Notes under the pieces: generated by a model
Told to the model about the DNA's origin: nothing
What the model saw: only the letters and a program-made list of their open reading frames with translations
Database searches by the model: none
DNA from: Trifolium pratense
Taxonomy: Eukaryota; Streptophyta; Magnoliopsida; Fabales; Fabaceae
Reading direction: 5' to 3'
Length of the DNA stretch: 64,000 bases
Assembly (NCBI RefSeq): GCF_020283565.1
Contig: NC_060064.1
Coordinates: 11,552,337-11,616,336 of the forward strand
Shown: piece by piece, positions 49,388-60,254 of the stretch
Layout: each line of letters begins with the position of its first letter
Numbering within the stretch: position 1 is the first letter of the stretch
Program-made: the position numbers and the translations under genes

Positions 49388-49939
49388 CAGGGATGACAAA
49401 AAAACCCAAACCCGAGAGACCCACCCGAACCCAAACCCAAGTCAACGGGCGAAACCCGATTTGACTGGGTTTGGGTTTGGGTTCGGGTGACACCCGATAA
49501 TATGGGTGTGGGTTTGGTATCAGTCAAACCCACACCCGAAACCCATACACCCACCCGAAATATTTTATAATTAACTAATTACCCCCATAGTCTCCCTCAA
49601 TTTCCTTGGAAGACCTTAAATTTAGTTGTAATTTAATTTCTTAAAAGTCTATGTTGTAATTTCTTGAAAGTCTATGTTTGAATTTCCTTGGAAGACCTTA
49701 ATTTTAGTTGTAGTTTAATTCAAAGTCTATGTTGAAATTTAATTTCTTAAATTTGCAAATTATTTTCAAATGTGTTGCGGGTTTGGGTGGAAAAAACCCG
49801 AACCCAATGAGTGTGGGCGTGGGTGTTGTTTTGCCACCCGAACAACCTTTGGGGTTTGAGTTTGGATTTGGGTGATGATTTCGGGTGTGGGTTTGGTAAG
49901 TGTCAAACCCGCACCCATGGGCGCCCGTTGCCATCCCTA
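49388..49939. mobile_element. hAT-type non-autonomous element with ACCCGAA repeats
   Basis: Termini CAGGGATGACAA and TTGCCATCCCTA, 8-bp duplication TTATTGAC on both sides (49380-49387, 49940-49947). The subterminal regions are full of AAACCCGA/ACCCAAACCC motifs on both strands. 552 bp, no transposase. Confidence 0.93.
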
Positions 49940-49963
49940 TTATTGACTAGATACATCCAACAT

Positions 49964-50169
49964 TTTTTTTCTAGGTTACCATGATATTGGTATGAAGTTT
50001 TCACCGCCGTTAGCGATGACTAATCTCCGTCAGGGAACTTGTGGGGCACACAAGGTTGGTTCTCCCCTCCCAACCGAATTTTCTCCATACGCATGAGCCA
50101 GGAATCGAACCCCTGACCATGTGCTTAAGGGGACCAAGACCCTTACCACTTTGACCAATTCCATGTTGG
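49964..50169 (-). mobile_element. tRNA-derived SINE, minus strand
   Basis: On the minus strand an A-box-like TGGTCAAAGTGG is followed by a B box GGTTCGATTCC, and the element ends in an A tract (T run at 49964-49971). A target duplication TAGATACATCCA...ACAT flanks it (49948-49963 and 50170-50189), with a 4-bp indel in one copy. Confidence 0.85.
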
Positions 50170-50856
50170 TAGATACATCCATCCAACATTTTATGAATCT
50201 AAAAATTAAATTTCTACTTATAATAAGAATCGGGAGGAGTATATGAGCAAAAAATTGAAAATGATCTAGTGTGACTTGCTCACCAGCTTAATTTGTGCTA
50301 CCAAAGTATTAAAAAGAAATCCACCCTTATCATTTTCTTAAATTAATTCTTAGTAAAAACAATTTATAAAAATTAAAATTTTATCCATTATAATAGTATA
50401 ATTATGTGTCATATACGTTACTCCAATAAATAAATGGGTTGTAAAAAGTTGATCGGCTTATTTTTGAGCTCATGTAATATAAATTAGGTTTTATGTTATT
50501 TTAAAAGTTCACAATAGTGAAATTATATTTTTATAAATTACTTTGACAAATTTATAATAATACGTGAAAATTATATAAATTATTTGGATAAACTCAAAAT
50601 AATGCAAACAATCCCGAAGTTAAACTCCAACTCTAAATATACTACCAGTACATTTTTAACATCTAATCTAAGATCCATAACAGAAGAAAGAGACATCACG
50701 TCACAAAAAACAACGGCAATAGGACATACTGACATGAGTTGGATTCTGTGCACTTTGAGTCACCAAAACAAAAAAAGTAAAAAAATACTCCAGCTGAAAT
50801 CCACTACTACAAGTACTACAACACTTTCACACTAATTAATTGCGTGCTTTTTTGCT

Positions 50857-50864
50857 TATAAATA
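50857..50864 (+). promoter_or_regulatory. Probable TATA box of IMPDH
   Basis: TATAAATA about 90 bp before the ATG, just upstream of a CT-rich leader. Confidence 0.5.
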
Positions 50865-50954
50865 ATTAAAAAGGAATACTAATTAATTGCAGCCGCCACC
50901 GTAATTAAAAAACCTACTTCACTCTCTCTTCTCCGGCAACCCTATCCCAACACC

Positions 50955-53900
50955 ATGGATTTCACTCCTCCGCCACTCGAAGACGGTTTCGCGGCGGAGA
51001 AACTTTTCAACAGCGGTTTCTCTTACACTTACGATGACCTAATCTTTCTCCCTCATTACATCGACTTCGCCGCCGATGATGTCAACCTCTCCTCCCGTCT
51101 CAGCCGTAACATCCCCCTTTCAACTCCCTTCGTCGCTTCTCCAATGGACACTGTTTCTGAATCTGCCATGGCTTCTGCTATGGCCGCACTTGGTGGCATC
51201 GCTATTGTTCATCCTAACAATACTCCTTCACGTCAGGCTTCAATTGTCCGCGCCGCCAAGTCTCGCCGTGTACCAATCCTCTCTGAACCTGTATTCGCCT
51301 CTCCCTCCGATGTAATCGAGTCTGAAGAGGATTTCGCTTCTTCGCCTTTCATTTTGGTAACAGAATCTGGTACTTCCACCGGGAAGTTTCTCGGTTTTGT
51401 ATCCAAAACTAATTGGTCGAATCTAAACGATAAGGGCATTAGGGTTTCCGATTATATGGAGGCTCCACCGTCTGTTGTTCCGTGGAGCTCTGACCTCGCG
51501 AAAATTGAGGAGGAGTTTGAGAAGAAAAATGGAAATGTTGTTGCTTTGGTGAAGGATGAGGAGGTTGTGGATTTAGTGACAAAGGAGGAGGTTGAGAGGG
51601 TGAGAGGCTATCCGAAATTGGTAACCGGAGGATCGGTTGGGGCTGATGGGGAATGGTTAGTGGGGGCCGCGATTGGGACTAGGGAACAAGATAAGGAGAG
51701 GTTGGAGCATTTGGTGAAAGCTGGTGTGAATGCTGTTGTTTTGGATAGTTCACAAGGGAATTCTATTTATCAATTGGAGATGATTAAGTATGTGAAGAAA
51801 GTTTATCCTGAATTGGATGTTATTGGTGGGAATGTTGTGACTATTTATCAAGCTGAGAATTTAATTAATGCCGGTGTTGATGGGTTGAGAGTTGGTATGG
51901 GTTCTGGTTCGATATGTACTACTCAAGAAGTTTGTGCTGTCGGGCGTGGTCAGGTATAAAGTCTTGTCTTTGTTGCATCTTAACATCGAAGTTTGAATTG
52001 TTTGTTGCATGTGGATTGTTATGTGTTTTGAATTGAGAAAGCAATGATTTAGTATTATTTAGTTGAATATGATTGAGAAAGCAATGATTGCAATTGCGGT
52101 TGTGTCGACTACATTATGGTAACAGGAAACTATTGCAGTTAGGATGCAGTTGCAACGATATACAAAACTATAATATTGCATATAATGTTCTCCATTCTTG
52201 CTAGTGCTTCTTTGTTTCCATGGTAAACTCTTTGCATGCTTGTGTGGTATACCCTGACCTTGAAATGGAGTAATATATCCTTTCTATAATCATTCTTTAA
52301 AAATATAAAAGATAAAAAAGGTTAGAGATGAAGCTTTAGATTGTGATAATTATATCACTTTTTGAATGAGTAAAATTTTGAGTTGCTAATGTTAATATTT
52401 CATGTTCTTGCTAACAAGTTGCAGCTTTTGCTCAAGGCATTGATTCTTAATATTGAGTTTATTTCATGTTCTTGCTAACAAGTTCCAGCTTTTGCTCAAA
52501 GGCATTGATTCTTAATATTGAGTTTATTTCATGTTCTTGCTAACAAGTTCCAGCTTTTGCTCAAAGGCATTGATTCTTAATATTGAGTTTATATTTGTCA
52601 GGGAACTGCCGTTTACAAGGTCTCATCCATTGCTTATAAAAGTGGAGTTCCTGTGATTGCTGATGGTGGCATCTCAAACTCTGGTCATATTGTGAAGGCT
52701 TTATCGTTGGGAGCATCCACTGTTATGATGGGAAGCTTCTTAGCTGGTAGCCTTGAAGCTCCTGGGGCTTATGTATATCAGGTACAAAATCCTGATAGAA
52801 TCTTGTGAATTGCAGTAGTTTTTTCATAAGATTAAAAGCTTGTGTCCTGTGTGTGGATGAAAGTGCTGTAGAGAAAACCTTTTAAAAATAGAGAACAGAA
52901 GAGAAAGACCGTGTATATTTGGTGTGAAATAGATGGCTAATGAGAAAAGGACTAAATTCTTACCAAGGTGTTTTTTATTTTCAGTGTGTGTGGATATGGA
53001 AACAAATATACTATGCAAACGTTCTTACATTGCTCACTCTAACTTTGATGTTTCCTTGTTTCCTATAATTTAATTTCATAATTTTGTTGGTGCCACTTTC
53101 TACACATGCTTAAGCAAGAATAAATACAGTTTATAATATCCATAACTACTTTTTTCTGCATCAGAATGGCCAACGTGTCAAGAAGTATAGAGGAATGGGT
53201 TCCCTTGAAGCTATGACTCAAGGCAGTGATCAAAGGTACCTCGGTGATACAGCAAAGCTTAAAATTGCCCAGGGGGTTGTTGGAGCCGTTAAAGATAAGG
53301 GTTCTGTGTTGAAGTTCATTCCATACACCTTGCAAGCAGTAAGGCAAGGATTTCAAGACATCGGTGCCAACTCTCTGCAGTCTGCACATGACCTTCTTAG
53401 ATCCAGGGTGTTAAGGCTCGAGGTATGGTTGAATGAGTCTTCTTGCTATTTATTTACTGCTCTCGTTATTAGTATTGGCGCCATTTGGCGGTCAAATGCA
53501 GCTGCTTCATTTGCATAATCAATTTGGTTGTTGTTGTTTGTTGACGGACTGCCCACTCTTTTATTGAGCTCATGTACATAGTTTTTTTTCACTAGCTTTT
53601 GTTTCCATTGGTATTATTTCTGCTTTTTTTGGAAAAGGTAGAAAATGGGAATAGGATAAACTATAAAGTAGCTGTAGAATTTTAAAAGCCGTGTATTGTG
53701 TCATTTGAATACGACAAAATATGGCGGCGTGTCATTTGAACATACTACTTGATTGGGGGTTAGTGCAATTTCTGCAATAAATAAAAATAGTGAGTGATTG
53801 TTTAAAATTTAAAAGTGATGTGTCTGTCATTCAAGCATAACTCAGTGGAGTGCTATTTTCGCTTAAATATTTTATTGAGATGTAGGAGTTGATTTGTGAC

Positions 53901-54487
53901 AACTGACAAGTGTTCTTTCCGCCGGAAACGATTAATCCAATGGAAATCAAGACAAAAATATTCTATGTAGTTGGGTCCTGTAAATGTTTTGAATTGAAAA
54001 CAAAAGGAAGAGAAAGCACAGTAATGTCTTGTTGTTTGTCCAAGGGGATTCTCATATTTGTCTTATCATGTAATTTGCTATATTAGAAGCCACAAGTGTT
54101 TTGTTTGAATACAACTTTGCTTGAGATTTGCTTGTTCAAAAAAAACTTTGCTTGAGATTTCATATAAACTCTCGAATTGGTATGCAAAAGAACATTAACA
54201 TGAAATTAATCCTCAAATGACTATGTTCTTCAAATATTAGCAGTTTGGTCCCACTATCAATAACTTTTTGGTGTAGTAAAATATTTCATTTAAGCACTAA
54301 CTTGGTTTCAAATTCTTTTGAGGACACATTTGAATGCTCTAAATATCTTTCCTCTATCATAATGCATCGTTACTCAATTACGTTATCTTAATAATATTTG
54401 ATCTGCTTTGTTCAGGTTCGTACCGGAGCAGCACAGGTTGAAGGAGGAATTCATGGGCTAGAATCTTACGAAAAGAAACCCTTTTGA
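50955..54487 (+). CDS. IMPDH: Inosine-5'-monophosphate dehydrogenase
   Basis: Four exons: 50955..51953, 52602..52781, 53165..53422 and 54416..54487. All are GT-AG and phase 0, giving 502 aa, the length of plant IMPDH. The enzyme oxidises IMP to XMP with NAD+, the committed step to guanine nucleotides, in the cytosol. [16 protein letters not shown] and SPMDTVSE open the TIM barrel. Residues of about 105-220 are the CBS (Bateman) regulatory insert. VLDSSQGNS binds the nucleotide. [11 protein letters not shown] carries the catalytic Cys (about residue 321) in the first exon. [27 protein letters not shown] and [11 protein letters not shown] follow. The start fits the family ([20 protein letters not shown]). 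Exon 1 holds two thirds of the protein and has high G+C for the window. A three-copy repeat sits just before exon 2. Confidence 0.97.
52398..52592 (+). repeat. Three tandem 64-65-bp repeats at the end of IMPDH intron 1
   Basis: Units begin TTTCATGTTCTTGCTAACAA at 52398, 52462 and 52527 and end just before the true acceptor (52600-52601). Each carries a CTAAC branch-point-like motif followed by GTTGCAG (unit 1) or GTTCCAG (units 2 and 3). Confidence 0.95.
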
Positions 54488-55290
54488 AGTATGAAACCAT
54501 CATAAATGATAAGCCGTGTAGAAGTTGTTGTCGCAGTTAGTATAAAAGAAGGTAGCTTTTCTAAGTTTTGGGGACCTGTAGTTTATAATAGAACATGGTG
54601 GAAAAAGATTTCCCGAGGTTCTGTCGAAATTAAGACCCGCTGTGTTTTCTTAGAATATAAACTTGAGTGTTTTTTTTTCTCTCTAAATTATATGCATTAG
54701 GCTTTGGTTCTTTTTGATTTATCCTAGATCTTACTATTTGGTTCTATATAGACCATTGATAATTCACTGCGGTTCAACCATTTAATCTTTATTTGGTTTT
54801 GTGTCCATCAATTGCAAACAACACATGTTTATAATGATCAACTGTGATTTGACTAAGATAGATTAAGGTGTTTGGATTTCATTGCGAAATTGATTCTGAA
54901 TTTTAAATATGAAGCCACATTTTCCGGCTTTCATTTTTGTTCAGATCGATTCTGAAGCAACCGTAATTTTTTTCCAACTTTGCCTTTAATAAAAGAAAGG
55001 AACATGTCGAATCTTGATACACCTACTTGTTGTAAATAAATAGTAAATATTATATTAGAGATTTACTTTTTGCGTCTCCTAAATCTCACACGCACCCTTG
55101 GTATTCCATATTTACCCCCTTGCTACTTAGAATTATACGGTGTGTGTCTGTGATTGATCGATACTGTCATAACCGCTCCAATGTCCAATTAAAATACGGT
55201 ATTGAACGGCCGCCAAATTTCTATAAGGTTCAATAGTTAAAGTGCAAACTGATCGAACTCTAAATAGTAAACCGTGTTTCAGTTCGCACT
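54488..55290. other. IMPDH 3' UTR and intergenic DNA
   Basis: The 3' UTR runs into AT-rich DNA with no gene. A short reading frame at 54506-54700 has no recognisable domain. Confidence 0.5.
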
Positions 55291-55294
55291 CTAA

Positions 55295-55670
55295 GTAGCG
55301 AGTGACAATATTTTTACCTCTTCATCTTTTTCCAAAATTAGAGTCTCTAATAATTATAGACTGCAAGATGCTAAACATGTCATTGACCAACAAAAGTCCA
55401 ATTCAAAAATTGAGGTTGAACCATTTGTATATCAGGGAATGGATTGAAGGTGCAGCTGAAACTTTAGAGACCTTGATAATTTCTGACCTTCCAAATCTTC
55501 AGACACTTCCTGAGTTTTTGACACCATTGAATCATCTTAAAATGCTTGACAAGTTGACATTGTTGATTGTTCTCAACTATTGAGCCTTCCAAGTGACATA
55601 CATCACTTCACCGCACTTGAATTTTTGCACATAAAAGGTTGTCCTGAATTGCCACAGATGATTACTATGC
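55295..55670 (+). pseudogene. LRR remnant of an NLR gene
   Basis: Encodes LPLHLFPKLESLIIIDCKML and later EWIEGAAETLETLIISDLPN, closely matching LRRs near the C-terminus of the intact NLR at 56391. It lacks the FPGLLTLP segment and has a frameshift near 55560. The CC and NB-ARC parts are absent. It shows that the NLR had a tandem neighbour. Confidence 0.88.
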
Positions 55671-56390
55671 CTCAGTATATAGCATGCAAATTGAAGCTCT
55701 TGTAAAATTTCTTCCTAAATGGCTACTAAAATTCTCACAACTTGTGTAAATTACCTCTCTGATTGTTCAAATCAAATACAAATAAACAACAGTTATATCA
55801 CTCGGGTGAACTGAAAATGCAAACATTTTTCTTTTCTTTCAAACTGGCCTATACACTACTGGTGTACGTTAAGAAGAATGCCCTTTAAAGGGGCTGTGGG
55901 ATTCTGAAGCTTCTGTTTTTTTTATTTCTTGTTTTTATAGGTAAATGTTAGCGGTTAGTTTATTTGGGAAGGAAAATTTTGTTAGCATAAAAGGTCATAC
56001 CCTCACAGGTTATGTAAATTTGTTCGCAATTTCACCAGTACACAAAAAGTGTTATTTCAAAGTGCACCAACTTTGATATATTAATTTCGTATTATTTTAC
56101 TTACACGAGCTTGTATCTTCTTTATTCTTTTAATAAAAAGTTAACATGTAAACCACTTTCTTGGTTCTTTTTTATTGTTCAAGTGTTTGGTTCTGCCTAA
56201 CAATAATAATAATGTAAACAAATATAGTTGACTTTTATTTCATTGTTAGTTGGTAGATTGGCTATCCTTGTTAGTTGACTTCCGTATATCTATATACACA
56301 AGTAAGGACCTGAACAGAAAGCACATTTACTACCACAACCTCAAACTTACATCCCAACTCCATTTCTACTCTTTATTGATTAAAGTTGAC

Positions 56391-58964
56391 ATGGCTGAAT
56401 CATTTGTATTTCATATTTCTAGTTCACTTCTAACAAAGCTTGGTTCATATGCGTATGAAGAAGCTTCTCGAGCCTATGGTGTGTATAAAGATCTCGAGAG
56501 GATCAAAGACACTTTGTCAATTGTCAGAGGTCTGTTGTTAGATGCTGAAGAGAAGAAGAACCAACAACATGCCCTGCATGAATGGCTGAGGCAGATTCAT
56601 AACATATGCTCTGATGCTGAAGATGTATTCGATGGATTTGAGTTGCAAGACAAGCGAAAGCAGGTTGTGAAAGCTTCTGGCAGCACATGGATGAAGGTAT
56701 GCCACTTCTTTTCTTCCTCTAATCAACTTGCTTTCAATATTAAAATGGCACATCAAATCAAAGAGATTAGGGGTAGGTTGGATAAAGTGGCAGCTGATGG
56801 AACCGGGTTTGGACTTGTGAGAATCAATGTTGAACCCGGACTTCATATGCAAAGAAGAGAGTACACTTATTCCCATGTTGAAGCTTCAAAAGTAATTGGG
56901 AGGGAGAATGACAAGGAAGCAATTATCAAGCTTTTAATGGAATCCAATCTTCAGGGTGATGGTGGTAAAAGTCTTTGCGTTATTCCCATAGTGGGAATTG
57001 GAGGATTGGGGAAGACCACACTTGCAAAGTTGGTATTCAATGATAAGAGGATAGATGAAGTTTTTCAATTGAAGGTTTGGGTGTGTGTCTCCAATGATTT
57101 TGATATTAGGCACATAATTATCAAAATTATCAACTCAACTGTTGCTCATCAAGAAAACATAAACCACTTTGATATTGAGCAGCTACAAATTCGTTTAAGA
57201 CATAAACTTTCTGGTCAAAAGTTTATCCTTGTGCTAGATGATATATGGAATGATGATCGTGCAAAATGGATTGAATTGTCAGATTTGATCAATGTTGGTG
57301 CGGTAGAAAGTAAAATCATAGTGACGACACGTAGCAACTCAATTGCTTCAATGATGGGCATTGTTCCTTCATATGTTTTGGAAGGTCTTTCGCCGGAGAA
57401 TTGTTTGTCTTTGTTTGTGAAATGGGCATTCAAGAATGGAGAAGAAGAAAAATATTCAAATCTAGTTGAGATCGGAAAAGAAATTGTGAGAAAATGTGCA
57501 GGAGTTCCGTTAGCCGTCAAAACATTAGGAAGTTCCCTGTTCTCAAAATATGATCTAAATAAGTGGATATTCATAAGAAACCATGAGATATGGAAGTTAG
57601 AACAGAAGAAAGATGATATTTTACCTGCATTAAAATTAAGTTATGATGAAATGCCATCCTATTTGAAGCAATGTTTTGCTTACTTTTCCTTGTATCCCAA
57701 AGACAGTGTCTTTTCTATCTCTGAAATTGCTGATATTTGGATAGCCCTTGGATTAGTTCAATCCATGAATGAAAGTGAAAATCTACAGAATATTGCAAGA
57801 GACTATATAAATGAGTTACTTTCAAGATCATTGCTTCAGGATTTCTTTATCACCGGGAACCGCGGCAGTTTCAAAGTGCATGATTTGATCCATGATCTGG
57901 CATTGTATGTTGCAAAAGAGGAATTTGTAATAGTATGCTCACATACTCGAAATGTATCTGAACAGGCAAGGCATTTATCAATCGTTGAAAATGATTCACT
58001 TGGCCATGTTTTATTCCCCAAGTCCAAAATTGTAAGGACTATTCTATTTCCCATTGAAGGAGTGGGCCTTGACAATGAAACATTGTTGAATACATGGCTA
58101 TCAAGATATAAATACTTGCGATATTTAAATTTAAGTTATTCTTCATTTGAGATTCTGCCTAATTCAATTTCTAAATTGGAGCACCTGCGTGTTCTCATTC
58201 TCTACAATAATAGCAAAATCAAAAGACTTCCTCATTCTATTTTCAAACTCCATAATTTGCAAGTCTTGCTGCTAAATGGATGCACAGAGCTTGAAACATT
58301 GCCAAGAGGATTAGGGAAGATGATCAGCCTTCAACATTTGTATATAACCACCAAACAATCAGTTCTGTCATTGGCTGAATTTGTTAACTTGAACCATCTT
58401 CAGACTTTGGCTTTTCAATTTTGTAAAAATTTGAAGTTTATATACAATGCGGAACAACAACTCACTTCCATTAGAACATTGTCTTTGCAATCATGTGGGA
58501 GCTTGGAATCCTTACCTCTTCATCTTTTTCCCAATTTAGAGTCTCTATTAATTATAGACTGCAACATGTTAAATATGTCGTTGAACAACGAAAACCCAAT
58601 CCAAACATTGATGTTGAAACATTTGCTTATTAGGGATTTTCCAGGGCTTTTGACATTGCCTGAATGGATTGAAGGGGCTCTAGAAACTTTAGAGACCTTG
58701 CTAATTTATGAACTTCCTAATCTTCATACGCTTAAGTGTCTTACAACAATGATCCATCTTAAAAGGCTTGATATTATTCGTTGTCCTCAACTATTGAGCC
58801 TTCCAAGTGACATACATTGCCTCACTGCGCTTGAGCATTTGGTCATAGATGAATGTCCTGTGTTGTGCCGAAAATGTAAGCCGCAATATGGTGAGTATTG
58901 GCCAATGATTGCGCACATCAGAATTGTTTTCATTGGAGAACCAATTGGACAAGAGGAGGAATGA
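56391..58964 (+). CDS. CC-NB-LRR disease-resistance protein (RGA-like CNL)
   Basis: A single-exon ORF of 857 aa from MAESFVFHIS. The longer frame beginning at 56250 adds 47 residues unlike the family, so the ATG at 56391 is preferred. An Rx-type coiled coil (1 to about 130, with EDVFD) is followed by the NB-ARC: P-loop GIGGLGKTT (about 201), kinase-2 KFILVLDDIWN (about 277), RNBS-B SKIIVTTRS, CAGVPLAVKT (about 371), and LKQCFAYFSLYPKD. The MHD position reads VHD (about 497). Then about 12-14 degenerate LRRs from about 560 follow, with an acidic end (GQEEE). Such proteins sense pathogen effectors and trigger hypersensitive defence. Motifs are complete, so it may be functional; the V in place of M is common in this group. 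The tail TGAAGACATCGACCTTGAAG is shared with the pseudogene at 61569, and GGTAAAC after it may begin a 3'-UTR intron. Confidence 0.95.
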   Translation: MAESFVFHISSSLLTKLGSYAYEEASRAYGVYKDLERIKDTLSIVRGLLLDAEEKKNQQHALHEWLRQIHNICSDAEDVFDGFELQDKRKQVVKASGSTWMKVCHFFSSSNQLAFNIKMAHQIKEIRGRLDKVAADGTGFGLVRINVEPGLHMQRREYTYSHVEASKVIGRENDKEAIIKLLMESNLQGDGGKSLCVIPIVGIGGLGKTTLAKLVFNDKRIDEVFQLKVWVCVSNDFDIRHIIIKIINSTVAHQENINHFDIEQLQIRLRHKLSGQKFILVLDDIWNDDRAKWIELSDLINVGAVESKIIVTTRSNSIASMMGIVPSYVLEGLSPENCLSLFVKWAFKNGEEEKYSNLVEIGKEIVRKCAGVPLAVKTLGSSLFSKYDLNKWIFIRNHEIWKLEQKKDDILPALKLSYDEMPSYLKQCFAYFSLYPKDSVFSISEIADIWIALGLVQSMNESENLQNIARDYINELLSRSLLQDFFITGNRGSFKVHDLIHDLALYVAKEEFVIVCSHTRNVSEQARHLSIVENDSLGHVLFPKSKIVRTILFPIEGVGLDNETLLNTWLSRYKYLRYLNLSYSSFEILPNSISKLEHLRVLILYNNSKIKRLPHSIFKLHNLQVLLLNGCTELETLPRGLGKMISLQHLYITTKQSVLSLAEFVNLNHLQTLAFQFCKNLKFIYNAEQQLTSIRTLSLQSCGSLESLPLHLFPNLESLLIIDCNMLNMSLNNENPIQTLMLKHLLIRDFPGLLTLPEWIEGALETLETLLIYELPNLHTLKCLTTMIHLKRLDIIRCPQLLSLPSDIHCLTALEHLVIDECPVLCRKCKPQYGEYWPMIAHIRIVFIGEPIGQEEE

Positions 58965-58983
58965 AGACATCGACCTTGAAGGT

Positions 58984-60239
58984 AAACATATTATTTTCTA
59001 TCAAGTAAGTGTTGATTACACCTCCTAAACTACTTTCCACTTGAAAATTTATGGTTAGAGCTGAAATTGGAAATTTATATATATAATGTAATCATGATGG
59101 TTGTTTGATTTTAGCAACGCTTAACTAAAATTAACTACTGTTCTTGTAAACACTTAGGAGGGGGGTTTAAATTTTTATTATTCAATAATGCAATTGGTAC
59201 AAGTTGGGACCCAAAAAGTCCATTAGCTTTACTAACATTACAAAGTACTATTTATAGGCGTTTCTTCCTCCATTGTTGTATCGAGCCACTTCGCCCACTC
59301 CCTCACTTTGCTCATCGTGGGATCATGGGAAAGTGGGTGGTTACTTCCTGCTCTACATGCGATCATTGGGAGAAGGAGTGGTGTTTCCTTGCTGGTTTGT
59401 GTGGTAATGGGATCATGGGATCATGTTCCTTCGCTTGCCTTTTGATCAAAGAAACTCCTTCTTCCCACCTTTTCTTGATTTGAATTGTTTGGACTTAAAT
59501 GTTGGGCTGTTCGTTATTGGGCCTGATAAAATGAGCCTTGGATCGTCGCCCAGTCCAACTACCAACGATGATGACGCCTTGTATCACCTAGTTTCCATTA
59601 GTTGTTGGTAGTAATATTTGTTAGCTTATTGCTTCATCTAACACTACATCTTCTCAGTAACTTTAACCATTTCTTTTAAATGTTATTTTTACTAATAGAA
59701 TGAGTTCGCGGAATTCTAATAGTAACTTCATGTAAATTTTCAAACTGATGTAGTTTCATAAAAAGCAGATAGGGATATGTTTGATATATCAATAAAAGTG
59801 AAGTTTTTTTGAAAGTGATGTTTGCTTTATATACTGGACTAGGTATGATGAAGCTGTGGAAATGGGAAAAGCAAATTTGAAGGGACATATGCAGTATAAG
59901 ATTCATGGGTTGAGCAGGTGCAAGATCCAATTGATTCTCAAAATGTTTCTATCAGCATGTTTGATGTAGCCAAATAATTGATTTTTTTTTCATCTGTCCT
60001 ATATTTCCAGTATTGAAAGATATCTGTATGAAAACTTAACATTTGTTGAATTTGAGTGTGATTTAATGGGACATGGATTTTATTAGCTTCAATCAGTGAT
60101 AGACAAACATTGCTTAAGTTGATGTCAACTATATCCAAGTTTATAAATCTCTAAAAATAAATATAAGTTAATGTCAACTATATCCAAGTTTATAAATCTC
60201 AGTGATCAAATATAATAGACTGATTAGACTCTAAATCTC
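58984..60239. other. Noncoding DNA within the NLR cluster
   Basis: 59160-59640 has higher G+C, with a GGAGGGGGG purine run and GGGATCATGGGA repeats, perhaps a decayed transposon. A TTAATGTCAACTATATCCAAG unit repeats at about 60115 and 60168. No gene recognised. Confidence 0.4.
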
Positions 60240-60254
60240 GTCGCAAATTGATAT

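Larger units (their letters stand above)
49307..50239. mobile_element. Stowaway MITE carrying two nested insertions
   Basis: Termini CTCCCTCCGGTCTTTATTAT and ATAATAAGAATCGGGAGGAG with TA on both sides. Without the hAT element (49388-49939) and the SINE (49964-50169) it would be about 150 bp, a normal Stowaway size and close to the copy at 63294-63440. Confidence 0.85.

Noticed and set aside
50090..50165. tRNA gene on the minus strand
   Set aside because: Same reason: tRNA-like head of a SINE with a poly(A) end and target duplication.
56250..56390. 47-residue N-terminal extension of the NLR reading frame
   Set aside because: Not like any CNL N-terminus; the MAES start at 56391 matches the family coiled-coil start.
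59423..59611. 62-aa ORF after the NLR
   Set aside because: No family recognised, no promoter or conservation visible, in a region that looks like decayed transposon.
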